A DNA stretch of 64,000 nucleotides from Paraburkholderia humisilvae (GCF_902859855.1 NZ_CADIKH010000030.1:28767-92766); one strand, 5' to 3'. Positions 17,532 to 26,950 are shown, counted from the first letter of the stretch. Numbers and translations are program-made. The notes: generated by a model from the letters alone, not told the origin.

Positions 17532-19055
17532 ATGAGCCAGCCGATCCGCTTCTATCACCGCCACGCGATTCGCGAAATCAGCGACGCGCCGGTCACCCGC
17601 ACCGTCCTGCAATACCTGCGCGAAGACGCGCGTTGCACGGGCACCAAGGAAGGCTGCGCGGAAGGCGATTGCGGCGCGTGCACGGTCGTCGTTGGTGAAC
17701 GCGATGAACTGGGCGGCGTCAGCTTCAAGGCGGTCAATGCGTGCATCCAGTTTCTGCCGACGCTCGACGGCCGTGCGCTCTTCACCGTCGAGGACCTGCG
17801 CCAGCCGGACGGCTCGCTGCATCCGGTTCAGCAGGCGCTGGTCGAATGCCACGGGTCGCAATGCGGGTTCTGTACGCCGGGCTTTGTGATGTCGATGTGG
17901 GCGCTGTACAAGAAGCACGGCCACGAATACGGCGGCACGCATTGCACCGTGCCGACGCGTGAAGAGGTCAGCAATGCGCTGACCGGCAATCTGTGCCGCT
18001 GCACCGGCTACCGGCCGATCGTCGATGCGGCGCTCAGGATGTTCCAACTGCCGGCGCCCGCCGCGCCGATCGACACCGCGGTGCTGTCACGCACGCTGTT
18101 GTCGCTCGAACGCGACGCGACCTTCCGATACGAGCACGCGGGCCAGCGCTTTGCCGCGCCGCGCACCGTCGATGCGCTCGCGCAGATCAAGCAGGAACAG
18201 CCCGCGACGCGCATCCTGGCCGGCAGCACCGACATCGGCCTGTGGGTCACGAAACAGATGCGCGAACTGGGCGACATCGTTTATGTGGGCCAACTGGCCG
18301 AACTGAAGACCATCGAAACCATCGACGGATGGCTGCGCATCGGCGCGGGTGTGACCGTCGAGGCCGCGTATGCGGAGCTCGCGCGGCACTATCCGGAGCT
18401 GACCGAGATGTGGCAGCGCTTCGCGTCGCTGCCGATCCGCAATGCCGGCACGCTGGGCGGCAACGTCGCGAACGGCTCGCCGATCGGCGATTCGATGCCG
18501 GGGCTGATCGCGTTGGGTGCGCGCGTCGTACTGCGCGGCGGCGAGGTCGAGCGTGAACTGCCGCTCGAAGACCTGTACCTCGCGTACCAGAAAAAGGATA
18601 TGGCGGAGCACGAGTTCGTCGTCGCGGTGAAAGTGCCGACGCGTACCGGCGTGCGCGCGAATCTGCGGTTTCGCACGTACAAGATCTCGAAGCGCTTTGA
18701 TTCCGACATTTCCGCGGTATGCGCCGCGTTCTCTTTTATCGCCGACGGCGACGTGATCCGGGAGCCGCGCATGGCGTTCGGCGGCATGGCCGCGACGCCG
18801 AAGCGTGCGGCGCATGCGGAAAGCGTGCTGCGCGACGCGGACTGGCACGAAGCGACCGCGCAGGCCGCGATGCTTGCGCTGGCGAAAGACTACGCGCCGC
18901 TTTCCGATATGCGCGCGACCGATGAATACCGGATCGAAGCGGCGAAGAACACGCTGTACCGCTTCTGGCTCGAAACGCGGCCGCACGATCCGCTGCCGAA
19001 GCAGGCGCTCGACGTGCGCGCGGTCGAGGCCGCGTGTGCCAACGCGGCTGCGTAG
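17532..19055 (+). CDS. xdhA: Xanthine dehydrogenase, small subunit (2Fe-2S and FAD domains)
   Basis: 507-residue electron-transfer subunit of cytosolic xanthine dehydrogenase, oxidising hypoxanthine to xanthine to uric acid with NAD as acceptor. The plant-type ferredoxin cluster Cys residues are in KEGCAEGDCGACTV (about 40-53), and the second 2Fe-2S cluster is bound by CGFCTPG and NLCRCTGYRPI (about 115-160). The FAD-binding CO-dehydrogenase-type domain follows from about 200 (ILAGSTDIGLWVTKQ; RNAGTLGGNVANGSPIGDS) to the end. The start has CAGAGACACAACCC just upstream, a weak but usable ribosome-binding site. It is followed by xdhB and xdhC in the same order as in other proteobacteria. Confidence 0.95.
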   Translation: MSQPIRFYHRHAIREISDAPVTRTVLQYLREDARCTGTKEGCAEGDCGACTVVVGERDELGGVSFKAVNACIQFLPTLDGRALFTVEDLRQPDGSLHPVQQALVECHGSQCGFCTPGFVMSMWALYKKHGHEYGGTHCTVPTREEVSNALTGNLCRCTGYRPIVDAALRMFQLPAPAAPIDTAVLSRTLLSLERDATFRYEHAGQRFAAPRTVDALAQIKQEQPATRILAGSTDIGLWVTKQMRELGDIVYVGQLAELKTIETIDGWLRIGAGVTVEAAYAELARHYPELTEMWQRFASLPIRNAGTLGGNVANGSPIGDSMPGLIALGARVVLRGGEVERELPLEDLYLAYQKKDMAEHEFVVAVKVPTRTGVRANLRFRTYKISKRFDSDISAVCAAFSFIADGDVIREPRMAFGGMAATPKRAAHAESVLRDADWHEATAQAAMLALAKDYAPLSDMRATDEYRIEAAKNTLYRFWLETRPHDPLPKQALDVRAVEAACANAAA

Positions 19056-19156
19056 CCCGGCTGCGCGAGCCGCGTAGAGCGGATTCGCGCATTCCAGACC
19101 TATGAACGATCCAGTGCGTCCGCCGCGCACCCGGTCAGATACGGAGACTGTCCCGC

Positions 19157-21553
19157 ATGAACCAGCAAGCCGAACCGTTCCTGAAAGACGCACAGGAACT
19201 TGCCGAACTCGCCGACTTCACCCAGGTGCATGTGTCGCGCCCGCACGAGTCCGCGCATCTGCACGTGACCGGCCGCGCGACTTACACCGACGACATCCCC
19301 GTGGTCGCCGGCACGTTGCACGCGGCACTCGGCCTGTCACAGAAGGCGCACGCGAGAATCGTGTCGATCTCGCTCGACAAGGTGCGCGCGACGCCCGGCG
19401 TCGTTGCGGTATTCACCGCCGCGGACATTCCCGGCCATAACGACTGCGCGCCGATTGTCAAAGGCGACGATCCGGTGCTCGCGGATGGCGTCGTGCAGTA
19501 CGTCGGCCAGCCGGTCTTTATTGTCGTCGCGACATCGCACGACACCGCGCGGCGTGCGGCGCGGCGCGCGCAGATCGACTATGAGGAACTGCCCGCGGTG
19601 CTGACCGCACAGCAGGCGCGCGCCGCGCAGCAGAGCGTGATTCCGCCGATGAAGCTCGCGCGCGGCGACGCCGGTGCGAAGCTCGCGCGTGCCCCGCATC
19701 GCGAACGGGGCGAGATGCTGCTCGGCGGCCAGGAGCAGTTCTATCTCGAAGGGCAGATTGCGTACGCGGTGCCAAAGGACGATGACGGCATGCACGTCTG
19801 GTGCTCGACGCAGCATCCGACCGAAATGCAGCATCTGGTCGCGCATGTGCTGAACGTCGCATCGCATAACGTGCTAGTCGAATGCCGGCGCATGGGTGGC
19901 GGCTTCGGCGGCAAGGAGTCGCAGTCAGGTCTGTTCGCGTGCTGCGCGGCGCTTGCCGCATGGAAGCTGCTGTGCCCGGTCAAGCTGCGTCCGGACCGCG
20001 ACGACGACATGATGATCACCGGCAAACGCCATGATTTCCACTACACGTACGACGTCGGTTACGACGACGACGGTGTGATCGAAGGCGTATCGGTCGACAT
20101 GACGTCTCGCTGCGGTTTCTCGGCGGATCTGTCAGGGCCGGTGATGACGCGCGCGGTGTGCCACTTCGATAACGCGTACTGGCTGCCGGACGTCTCGATC
20201 GCGGGGTTTTGCGGCAAGACCAACACGCAGTCGAACACGGCGTTTCGCGGCTTCGGCGGACCGCAGGGCGCATTCGCGATCGAGTACATCATCGACAACG
20301 TCGCGCGTTCGCTCGGGCTCGATCCGCTCGATGTGCGACGCCGCAACCTGTATGGCAAGACCGAGCGCAACCAGACGCCGTACGGCCAGATCGTTGAAGA
20401 CAACGTGCTGCACGAACTGATCGGCGAACTCGAAGCGACTAGCCACTACCGCGCGCGCCGCGCGGCCGTGCGCGAATTCAACGCGCGCAACGACGTGCTG
20501 AAAAAGGGCATCGCGCTGACTCCGGTGAAGTTCGGCATCGCGTTCAACGTGACGCACTTCAATCAGGCAGGCGCGCTCGTGCATATCTACACGGACGGCT
20601 CGGTGCTCGTGAATCATGGCGGCACGGAGATGGGGCAAGGCCTGAACACGAAGGTCGCGCAGGTGGTCGCGCATGAACTCGGCGTGCGCTTTAGCCGCGT
20701 GCGCGTGACGGCGACCGATACGAGCAAGGTCGCCAATACGTCGGCGACGGCCGCATCGACCGGTTCGGATCTCAACGGCAAGGCCGCGCAGGACGCCGCG
20801 CGCCAGTTGCGCGAACGGCTTGCCGCGTTCGCGGCTGAGCGTTATGGCGCCGGTCATGTGACGCCCGCGGCGGTGCGCTTCGCGAACGATAGCGTCGTTG
20901 TGGGCGAGGCGGTGGTGCCATTCGATGAAGTGATCGCGAACGCGTATCTTGCGCGCGTGCAGTTGTGGTCCGACGGCTTCTATGCGACGCCGAAGCTCTA
21001 TTGGGATCAGGCGAAACTGCAAGGCCGGCCGTTCTTTTACTACTCGTACGGCGCGGCCGTCTCCGAGGTCGTGATTGACACGCTGACTGGCGAGATGCGC
21101 GTGCTGCGCGCGGATGCGCTGCATGACGTGGGCGCGTCGCTGAATCCTGCACTCGATATCGGCCAGGTCGAAGGCGGGTTTATCCAGGGCATGGGCTGGC
21201 TCACGACCGAAGAGCTGTGGTGGAACGATGGCGGCAAGCTGATGACGCACGCACCGTCGACCTACAAGATTCCGACCGTGAACGACATGCCGCCGGACTT
21301 CCGCGTGAACCTGTTCAGGAATCGCAATGCGGAGGACAGCATTCACCGTTCGAAAGCGGTCGGCGAGCCGCCGCTGTTGCTGCCGTTCTCGGTGTTCTTC
21401 GCGATTCGCGACGCGGTGTCGAGTGTTGCGGACTACGAGGTGAACCCGCCGCTCAATGCACCGGCGACCAGCGAAGCGATTCTCAAGGCGGTCGGCGCGG
21501 TGCGCGCGATGCGCAAGCCATGCGCTCACGCGGCGCAAGGAGTCCGGCGATGA
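19157..21553 (+). CDS. xdhB: Xanthine dehydrogenase, large molybdopterin-binding subunit
   Basis: 798-residue catalytic subunit that carries the molybdenum cofactor. Recognisable elements are the N-terminal domain ATYTDDIP, the molybdopterin loops RRMGGGFGGKESQ and NTAFRGFGGPQGAF, the GGTEMGQGLNTKVAQ segment and the near-C-terminal SKAVGEPPLLLPF, whose Glu is the general base that activates the Mo-OH. Length is normal for bacterial XdhB. It is separated from xdhA by 101 bases and overlaps xdhC by ATGA, indicating one operon; XdhC is the chaperone that inserts sulfurated cofactor into this subunit. Confidence 0.95.
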   Translation: MNQQAEPFLKDAQELAELADFTQVHVSRPHESAHLHVTGRATYTDDIPVVAGTLHAALGLSQKAHARIVSISLDKVRATPGVVAVFTAADIPGHNDCAPIVKGDDPVLADGVVQYVGQPVFIVVATSHDTARRAARRAQIDYEELPAVLTAQQARAAQQSVIPPMKLARGDAGAKLARAPHRERGEMLLGGQEQFYLEGQIAYAVPKDDDGMHVWCSTQHPTEMQHLVAHVLNVASHNVLVECRRMGGGFGGKESQSGLFACCAALAAWKLLCPVKLRPDRDDDMMITGKRHDFHYTYDVGYDDDGVIEGVSVDMTSRCGFSADLSGPVMTRAVCHFDNAYWLPDVSIAGFCGKTNTQSNTAFRGFGGPQGAFAIEYIIDNVARSLGLDPLDVRRRNLYGKTERNQTPYGQIVEDNVLHELIGELEATSHYRARRAAVREFNARNDVLKKGIALTPVKFGIAFNVTHFNQAGALVHIYTDGSVLVNHGGTEMGQGLNTKVAQVVAHELGVRFSRVRVTATDTSKVANTSATAASTGSDLNGKAAQDAARQLRERLAAFAAERYGAGHVTPAAVRFANDSVVVGEAVVPFDEVIANAYLARVQLWSDGFYATPKLYWDQAKLQGRPFFYYSYGAAVSEVVIDTLTGEMRVLRADALHDVGASLNPALDIGQVEGGFIQGMGWLTTEELWWNDGGKLMTHAPSTYKIPTVNDMPPDFRVNLFRNRNAEDSIHRSKAVGEPPLLLPFSVFFAIRDAVSSVADYEVNPPLNAPATSEAILKAVGAVRAMRKPCAHAAQGVRR

Positions 21554-22158
21554 TGAACGTGTCCTTCCCGAACGCCGCTCCGCCGCTGCAGATCGGCCGG
21601 TGCGGCGGCCATCCCGCCAGCCTGCCGCCGCCGATGCATATCGTGCTGTTCGGCGCGGGCCATGTCGGCCATGCGCTCGTGACGCTGCTTGGCCGGCTGC
21701 CGTGCATTGTGCAATGGGTCGACGAGCGCGATGAACGGTTCCCGGACGAAGTGCCGGCCAACGTGCAGGTTGAAGCGACCGATACGCCGGATGCGATTGT
21801 CGATAGCGCGCCGGCCGGTGCGTACTTTCTCGTGATGACGCACAACCATGCGCTCGACTTCGCGCTGGCGACGCGGATCATGCGCCGGCGCGATTTTACG
21901 TACTTCGGGATGATCGGCTCGAAGACGAAGCGGGTGAAATTCGAGCGCCGGCTGATCGAGCGCGGCGTCGATCCCGCACGGATGGATCAGATGACCTGCC
22001 CGATCGGCGTGGACGGCATCCTCGATAAAGCGCCGCATGCGATCGCGCTCGCGGTGTGCGCGGAACTGCTGCAAGTGCGCTGCGCGCGGCACGTCACGCA
22101 ACACGCCGCGCAGACTTCGCCGCAGTGTGCGTCCCAGGTGGTGTCGCAGCTTGCCTGA
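21550..22158 (+). CDS. xdhC: XdhC, molybdenum-cofactor insertion protein, lacking the usual N-terminal domain
   Basis: 202-residue protein (start ATG 21550, overlapping the xdhB stop; ATG 21553 is an alternative). XdhC binds molybdenum cofactor and delivers it, after sulfuration, to XdhB. The visible part is the C-terminal Rossmann-like domain: MHIVLFGAGHVGHALVTLL, an acidic WVDERDERFP after strand 2, FLVMTHNHALDFAL, and FTYFGMIGSKTKRVKFERRL. Family members usually run about 270-350 residues because an N-terminal XdhC/CoxI domain with GGGxLE-type motifs precedes this fold; here only about 30 unrelated residues do. Either the gene is naturally short or an internal deletion removed the domain. 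Operon position and C-terminal domain make the assignment firm. Confidence 0.88.
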   Translation: MMNVSFPNAAPPLQIGRCGGHPASLPPPMHIVLFGAGHVGHALVTLLGRLPCIVQWVDERDERFPDEVPANVQVEATDTPDAIVDSAPAGAYFLVMTHNHALDFALATRIMRRRDFTYFGMIGSKTKRVKFERRLIERGVDPARMDQMTCPIGVDGILDKAPHAIALAVCAELLQVRCARHVTQHAAQTSPQCASQVVSQLA

Positions 22159-22170
22159 TCGGTCGCCGCG

Positions 22171-23190
22171 TTAGCGCGGCGGGATCGCATTCAGACCTGC
22201 GCTGGAACCCCCGCTCGACGCCCTATCCAGCGCGGCACACCGGTCCTTGCCCGCGCGCTGTGCCTTGTGCGCGATCAGATCCGCCGATACCTGCGCCATC
22301 AAACCGCGCAGCCAGCCGATATCGCTCGGCCGGTCGGATTGCGGATGCCACATCTGATAGCAGCGGATGCGCGGAAACGGAATCGGCACGTCGACGACCG
22401 CGAGCGGCAGCAGGTTCGCATAGTGGATCGCAAAGCGGCGCGTCGTCGTGAAGATCAGGTCCGATTGCAGCAGCACATGCGGCACGAGCCCGAAATACGG
22501 CAGCGTCGCGACGACCCGGCGCTGCGCGCCCGCGCGCGCGAAGCCCGCGTCGATCGCGCCGCTGCGCCCACCGCTGTAAGGCATGGGCGCGAGATGAGGC
22601 GCCGCGAGATACGCATCGCGCGTGAGCGGTGCCTGCGCCAGCGGATGATCGGCGCGCATCATGCAGACCACCGTATCCGAGAACAGGTCGCTGCGCTCGA
22701 AGCGCTCATCCGGCTTCGGCCAGTTGCCGATCACCAGATCGAGTTCGCCGGAGTCGAGCGCCGCCGCATGATCGAGCAGCGGGCCAAGCGATTCGATCTC
22801 GAGCCGTGCATGCGGCGCCGCGTCGCGGAACTGCGCGATCACGGTCGGCATGAAGAAGTCGTTCAGATAGTCGGGCGCCGCGATGCGAAATGTGCGGCGC
22901 GAGCGTTCCGGATCGAAATCGCCGTGCGGCGTCGCGACGAAATCGACATCGCGCAGCACCCTCTGCGCGGACGCGAGCAGCGATTCGCCGTATTCGGTCG
23001 GCACCATGCCCGACTTGCCGCGCACGAGGATCGGATCATTCAGCGTTTCGCGCAGTTTGCGCAGCGCGGTGCTGATCGCCGGCTGCGTCTGGTTCAGGCG
23101 CAGCGCGGTCTGCGTGACGCTGCGCTCGACGAGCAGCGTGCGCAGCACGCGCACCAGCCAGATATCGAGAGTAGCGGCGTTGTCGTCCAC
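22171..23190 (-). CDS. LysR-family transcriptional regulator
   Basis: 339-residue regulator starting MDDNAATLDIWLVRVLRTLL. The helix-turn-helix (about 20-45) reads SVTQTALRLNQTQPAISTALRKLRE, of the NodD/NahR/LinR-like subgroup marked by QTQPAISTAL and ILVRGKSGMVPTEYGE. The inducer-binding domain spans about 95-305. It ends 12 bases from xdhC, converging on the xdh operon, and may control purine catabolism genes or the downstream-lying (upstream in transcription) isomerase. A long perfect inverted repeat lies 75 bases upstream of its start and is a plausible operator. Confidence 0.9.
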   Translation of the reverse strand: MDDNAATLDIWLVRVLRTLLVERSVTQTALRLNQTQPAISTALRKLRETLNDPILVRGKSGMVPTEYGESLLASAQRVLRDVDFVATPHGDFDPERSRRTFRIAAPDYLNDFFMPTVIAQFRDAAPHARLEIESLGPLLDHAAALDSGELDLVIGNWPKPDERFERSDLFSDTVVCMMRADHPLAQAPLTRDAYLAAPHLAPMPYSGGRSGAIDAGFARAGAQRRVVATLPYFGLVPHVLLQSDLIFTTTRRFAIHYANLLPLAVVDVPIPFPRIRCYQMWHPQSDRPSDIGWLRGLMAQVSADLIAHKAQRAGKDRCAALDRASSGGSSAGLNAIPPR

Positions 23191-23264
23191 GATGGTGTCG
23201 TCGGTCAGGTTGGGTGCGGCGGCCGAAACCGTGCGGCAGCACGGTCCGCTTGCATAACCTTAGG

Positions 23265-23302
23265 CCATACCGTGCGCGCCGGGCATAGTGCGCACGGTAT
23301 GG
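23265..23302. promoter_or_regulatory. 13-bp perfect inverted repeat upstream of the LysR gene
   Basis: ccataccgtgcgc (23265-23277) is repeated exactly in inverted form at 23290-23302, with 12 bases between. There is no T-run on either side, so a terminator for the isomerase gene is less likely than a regulator-binding site. Its place, 75-112 bases upstream of the LysR start, suits autoregulation. Confidence 0.5.
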
Positions 23303-23325
23303 CGGACATCACGCGCTGCCCGCCG

Positions 23326-23970
23326 TCACATCTTCGGGAAGGCCGACGGCAGCGACGAGATTCGCTTGACCTCTTTCGATTCCAGCCAGTTCGGCGTGCG
23401 CGCGCAATAGAGCACCATCGGCAACGCGTCTTCGCCCCAGAACAGCTGTTTGTTCAGCCAGAATGTCGGCACGCCGAATACGCCGAGCGCAATCGCGTCG
23501 GCGGTATTGCGCTGCAATTGCGCCTTGGTCTCTTCGCGTTCGACCAGTTCGGCTCCGTCCTGGACACCGAGTCGTTCGCACAGCAACGCGAAGCCATCCG
23601 GCGTCGACGGGTTGCGGCCTTCGCGCCAGATAAAGCGGAAAATTTCCCGCACTGTGTGGACGTCGGCGCGGAGGGCCGCGGCGAGGCGCATCGGTCTGAT
23701 CGAATCGAACGGGTGGACCGGTGGCATCTTGAACGGAATGCCGAGCTGTTCCGCGCGAAAAAGCGCATAGCGGTACATGAAGATGCGCTTGGCCGGAACG
23801 TCGTACGCGAGGCGCTGGCGCCAATGGCCGTACAGCTCGTTTAACGTGACGGGCGTCATCACGAACGGCATGCCCGGCCATTTGTCGTGCTGCTCGAGCA
23901 GCAGGTACGAAAACGGCGAGACAAAGTCGTAAAACCACAGTGGCTGCGTGGCGTCGATGCCATCGGTCAT
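23326..23970 (-). CDS. 2-hydroxychromene-2-carboxylate isomerase / kappa-class glutathione transferase (DsbA-like fold)
   Basis: 214-residue thioredoxin-fold protein with an inserted helical domain. WFYDFVSPFSYL near residue 12 is the family hallmark: the Ser replaces the thioredoxin Cys and activates glutathione. GVFGVPTFWLN with the cis-Pro and LFWGEDALPMV close the fold. Members isomerise 2-hydroxychromene-2-carboxylate in naphthalene degradation or act as kappa GSTs; no naphthalene genes are near, so a general GST/isomerase role is safer. The ATG has a CGGGAGACATC ribosome-binding site. A 219-base GC-rich gap separates it from the TAXI-protein gene on the same strand. Confidence 0.88.
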   Translation of the reverse strand: MTDGIDATQPLWFYDFVSPFSYLLLEQHDKWPGMPFVMTPVTLNELYGHWRQRLAYDVPAKRIFMYRYALFRAEQLGIPFKMPPVHPFDSIRPMRLAAALRADVHTVREIFRFIWREGRNPSTPDGFALLCERLGVQDGAELVEREETKAQLQRNTADAIALGVFGVPTFWLNKQLFWGEDALPMVLYCARTPNWLESKEVKRISSLPSAFPKM

Positions 23971-24189
23971 GATGTCTCCCGGGAATTCCAGTGTGGCGCG
24001 GCGCCGTTGCCGGGCGTGTTGCTGACGCGGGCGGCGCTGTGCCGGATTGCCTCGATCTTACGCAAAGCTGGACCGGTACGCAGCACCGGCGGGGCGGGAT
24101 TGGGAAAATGCACGCTGCGCGTGGTCCGCCGGGTGCCCGCCGCGTGCCTGGCGCCATCTGACACGGCGCCATCGGTTCGATGTCATGCG

Positions 24190-25779
24190 TCAGACGGTAC
24201 GGGTCGGGCCGGCCTGTTCGGCGGGCGGCGCGTCGCGGGACGCCGGATTGCTGCGCGCGGCGTCGGCGGCCAGCGCTCCGGCGGCCCCGCTGGCCGGATG
24301 CGCGGGCCCGGCCGTGCCTGCGGATGCGGCCGCGCCCGAGGACCCGGCCGGCCCGGCCGCGTTTGCTGTGTCACCCGACGGCGGCGCGTGCGCGCCGTCC
24401 GCATGCGCTTCCCGCGGATGCGTCAGCCGCCCGCGCACGAAGCCGATATGTTCGCGCAGCACATAGAACTGGTCCGCGTAGGCAAGCGGCATCTTGAGCC
24501 CGTTGACCGCTTCCTCGATTGCGTCGAGCCGCTCGACGAGCGCGTCGCGCTCCGCCTGCGACGTTTCGGAGAGCGCGCCGCGCTCGATCGCGATCAGCGC
24601 GCCGTACCAGCGGTAAATCCGCGAGCGCACGCGCCATGCGTACAACGACGGCACGAGCCGCAAGCCCGGGATCAGCACGACGACAATCGGCACCAGCACG
24701 ACCAGCAGCCGGTCCGCGAGGCTCGCGATCCAGAACGGCAAGGTCCGGTACAGGAAGCTCTTGCCCGACTTGTAATAGCGTGCCGCGTCGGCGCTGATCG
24801 GGAAGTCGTGCGCAAGCGGCGATGGAAAGTCGCCGGCGCGTTGCAGGATGTTCGCTCTGCCATGCACTTCGCGCGCGGCTTCGATCAGCAGATCGGACAG
24901 CGCCGGATGCAACGACGTGCGCGCGACCAGTTCGGCGGTCGGCGCGACCATTTGCATCGTCTGCGAAGGGATGTTCTTGCCGAGATCGAGCGCGCCCATC
25001 GGCAGCTCGATGCGTGTCAGGTACGGGAAGCGGCCCGCATACGCCTGCGCCTGCGTGAAGTCGAAGAACTGGATATTCGGTGTGCGGAACAGTCTGACCA
25101 TCACCGGCGGCTGCGCGGAATCGCCGGTCAGGAAGGCCGCGTCGATTTTGCCATCGACCAGCGCCTGCGCGGCGTCTTCGCCAGACAACGGCAGCAGCCT
25201 GGTCGGCCCGCCTGGCGCAATGCCGTTCGCCGCCAGCAGCGCCAGCGCGAGCTCGCGCGTGCCGCTGCCTTCGGCGCCGATCGCAACGCGCTGTCCCTTG
25301 AATTGCGACAGCCATTGGACCGTCTGGCCGTGATAGAAAATCGCGACCGGGACGTACGCGACGCTGCCCAGCGACATCAGCCCGTCGGTATTGCCTTGCG
25401 CGATGCCGTCCTGCACGAACGCGACATCGACATTGAATTTTGGATCTCTGAGACGCCGGAAGTTGTCGGCCGAACCTTCCGATTCCAGCACGTTCACCGT
25501 CACGCGGTTGCGCGCGAGGATCTCCTTGTAGCGCTGCGCGGCGTTCCAGAATGTACTGCCGCGCGGTCCGGCGCTGATGATCAGCGTACTGGGGGGCGCG
25601 GGCTGGATCAAACGCACCGCCGCCCAGATCGCAATGGCGCTGATCAGCAGGATCGGTCCGAAGGTGACCGCAAGGTCGCGCCACGAGATCGCAACGAAGC
25701 GTGCGACGAGGCGGGGACGCTTTTCGCCGTTCCTTGCCTCGCTCGTCCTGTCGATACTCGGGCCGGTGGGTTCTGTCAT
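24190..25779 (-). CDS. Membrane-anchored TAXI-family TRAP solute-binding protein
   Basis: 529-residue protein. Residues 1-30 are basic and cytosolic, 36-57 form a membrane helix (LAVTFGPILLISAIAIWAAV), and 70-340 form a TAXI/NMT1-type solute-binding domain exposed to the periplasm (STLIISAGPRGSTFWNAAQR; AIGAEGSGTRELALALLAANG). A second helix follows (about 350-375, RLLVVLVPIVVVLIPGLRLV), then a cytosolic region with a predicted coiled segment (RDALVERLDAIEEAVNGL) and a low-complexity Ala/Gly/Pro tail (last 75 residues). Ordinary TAXI proteins are about 320 residues, secreted and encoded beside a DctM-type permease; no permease is here. The start at 25779 is chosen over a frame open to 26025. 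Confidence 0.8.
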   Translation of the reverse strand: MTEPTGPSIDRTSEARNGEKRPRLVARFVAISWRDLAVTFGPILLISAIAIWAAVRLIQPAPPSTLIISAGPRGSTFWNAAQRYKEILARNRVTVNVLESEGSADNFRRLRDPKFNVDVAFVQDGIAQGNTDGLMSLGSVAYVPVAIFYHGQTVQWLSQFKGQRVAIGAEGSGTRELALALLAANGIAPGGPTRLLPLSGEDAAQALVDGKIDAAFLTGDSAQPPVMVRLFRTPNIQFFDFTQAQAYAGRFPYLTRIELPMGALDLGKNIPSQTMQMVAPTAELVARTSLHPALSDLLIEAAREVHGRANILQRAGDFPSPLAHDFPISADAARYYKSGKSFLYRTLPFWIASLADRLLVVLVPIVVVLIPGLRLVPSLYAWRVRSRIYRWYGALIAIERGALSETSQAERDALVERLDAIEEAVNGLKMPLAYADQFYVLREHIGFVRGRLTHPREAHADGAHAPPSGDTANAAGPAGSSGAAASAGTAGPAHPASGAAGALAADAARSNPASRDAPPAEQAGPTRTV

Positions 25780-26470
25780 TGGAGTTCGTGACGGCGGGTC
25801 GGCGTACTGTCGAATGCGGTCTGCGTACGGCGGCGGCATGCACGCTGCGCGGTGCCTGCGGATGCCGCCAGGGTGAAGCCGCCCGGGTAGCGACGCAACC
25901 CAGGCGGCGATGCTCGCGCCGATGGTACATGAGATTGTCCGCGCGGCGGCACACGAAAACCGGCTCGCCGCGTACAAACCCGTAACAATTCGTGAGTGCC
26001 AAGTGTGTACGAAGTGCGTGCGCACACAAGCAGATTTTTTGTCGGCGACACAACATTTGTGAGGCCGAACCGCGCTTTCGGCGCTAAAAGCTTTGCGATT
26101 TTTGCCGAGCTAGATTAAATTGGCGGCGCTGTCGCGCATCACGCGGGCGCGCGCGATCCGGTCACCGAGAACCGGACGGGCTGCGCCGCCGCGCGGCACC
26201 GGACCGGTCCGCCGCGATCGCGCATATCGCGCGTCGAGCCGCAACCCGGATAATGTCGGCCGTTCCGTTTTCCCGCCTCTCGTCTCTCGTCTGCCGCGTC
26301 GCTCCGTCAATCGGACGACGCCGTGCCCGAGCGCGCCTGCTTGCGCGATGCTTGCGAGCGGTGAGCGCGTGTCGTGGCGCACGCGGCGATGTGCTGGAAC
26401 GAAGTCGTAACGAAGCCGCAATGCGGTCTGGCCCGGCCGGGTCTAAATCGAAGTGAAAAAAGGAGAAAAC
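25780..26470. other. Intergenic region between TAXI-protein gene and BON-domain gene
   Basis: 691 bases with divergent flanking genes. Short open frames here have no ribosome-binding site or recognisable sequence and look like chance frames in GC-rich DNA. The part around 25975-26115 is more AT-rich and probably carries promoters for both directions, but no hexamer pair is good enough to call. Confidence 0.5.
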
Positions 26471-26815
26471 ATGAAATCGGCAGTTCTGAAGGTGTTGAGC
26501 GGTGTGGTCGCCGTGATGGTTGCATGCAACGTGTACGCGCAGGCAAGCGATGCGGCTGCGGGTGGCCAGACGGCTACGGCAGGCGCGAAGGCCGAGAAGA
26601 AGGCGAACCGCCAGCTTGGCCACAAAGTGCGCGCGGCGCTCGCGAAGGCGAAGGGTCTCGACGTGTCGAGCATCAACGTGCGCGCGAAGGACGGTGCGGT
26701 GACGCTGTCCGGTACGGTGCCCGACCAGGGCCAGATCGACCTCGCCGGCGATACGGCGAAGGGCGTGGCCGGCGTGGCGTCGGTGTCGAACAAGCTGAAC
26801 GTGCAGCAGCAGTAA
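26471..26815 (+). CDS. Periplasmic BON-domain protein
   Basis: 114-residue secreted protein. An N-terminal signal peptide (MKSAVLKVLSGVVAVMVACNVYAQA, cleavage after about residue 24) is followed by an Ala/Lys-rich linker and one BON domain (about 45-114; HKVRAALAKAKGLDVSSINV, GAVTLSGTVPDQGQIDLA, GVASVSNKLNV). BON domains bind phospholipid membranes and occur in osmotic-stress proteins such as OsmY. The start is set by AGGAG six bases before ATG 26471; an earlier in-frame codon at 26453 lies before that site. A strong terminator follows, so it is monocistronic. Confidence 0.88.
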   Translation: MKSAVLKVLSGVVAVMVACNVYAQASDAAAGGQTATAGAKAEKKANRQLGHKVRAALAKAKGLDVSSINVRAKDGAVTLSGTVPDQGQIDLAGDTAKGVAGVASVSNKLNVQQQ

Positions 26816-26910
26816 GCGCTGCGCGCCGCGCGAAACGCGTCCGGTGTTTTGCGCAAGGTCACGCATGGGTGGCAGGAAGGCCACGTGTGGCCTGATCAGG
26901 CCGATACGAC

Positions 26911-26950
26911 GAACGGGCTTCGGGGCATCACCCGAAGCCCGTTCTGTTTT
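26911..26950 (+). terminator. Rho-independent terminator after the BON-domain gene
   Basis: A perfect 14-bp stem (26911-26924 with 26931-26944) with a six-base loop, followed by TGTTTT. The symmetrical stem could also work weakly on the other strand. Confidence 0.9.
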
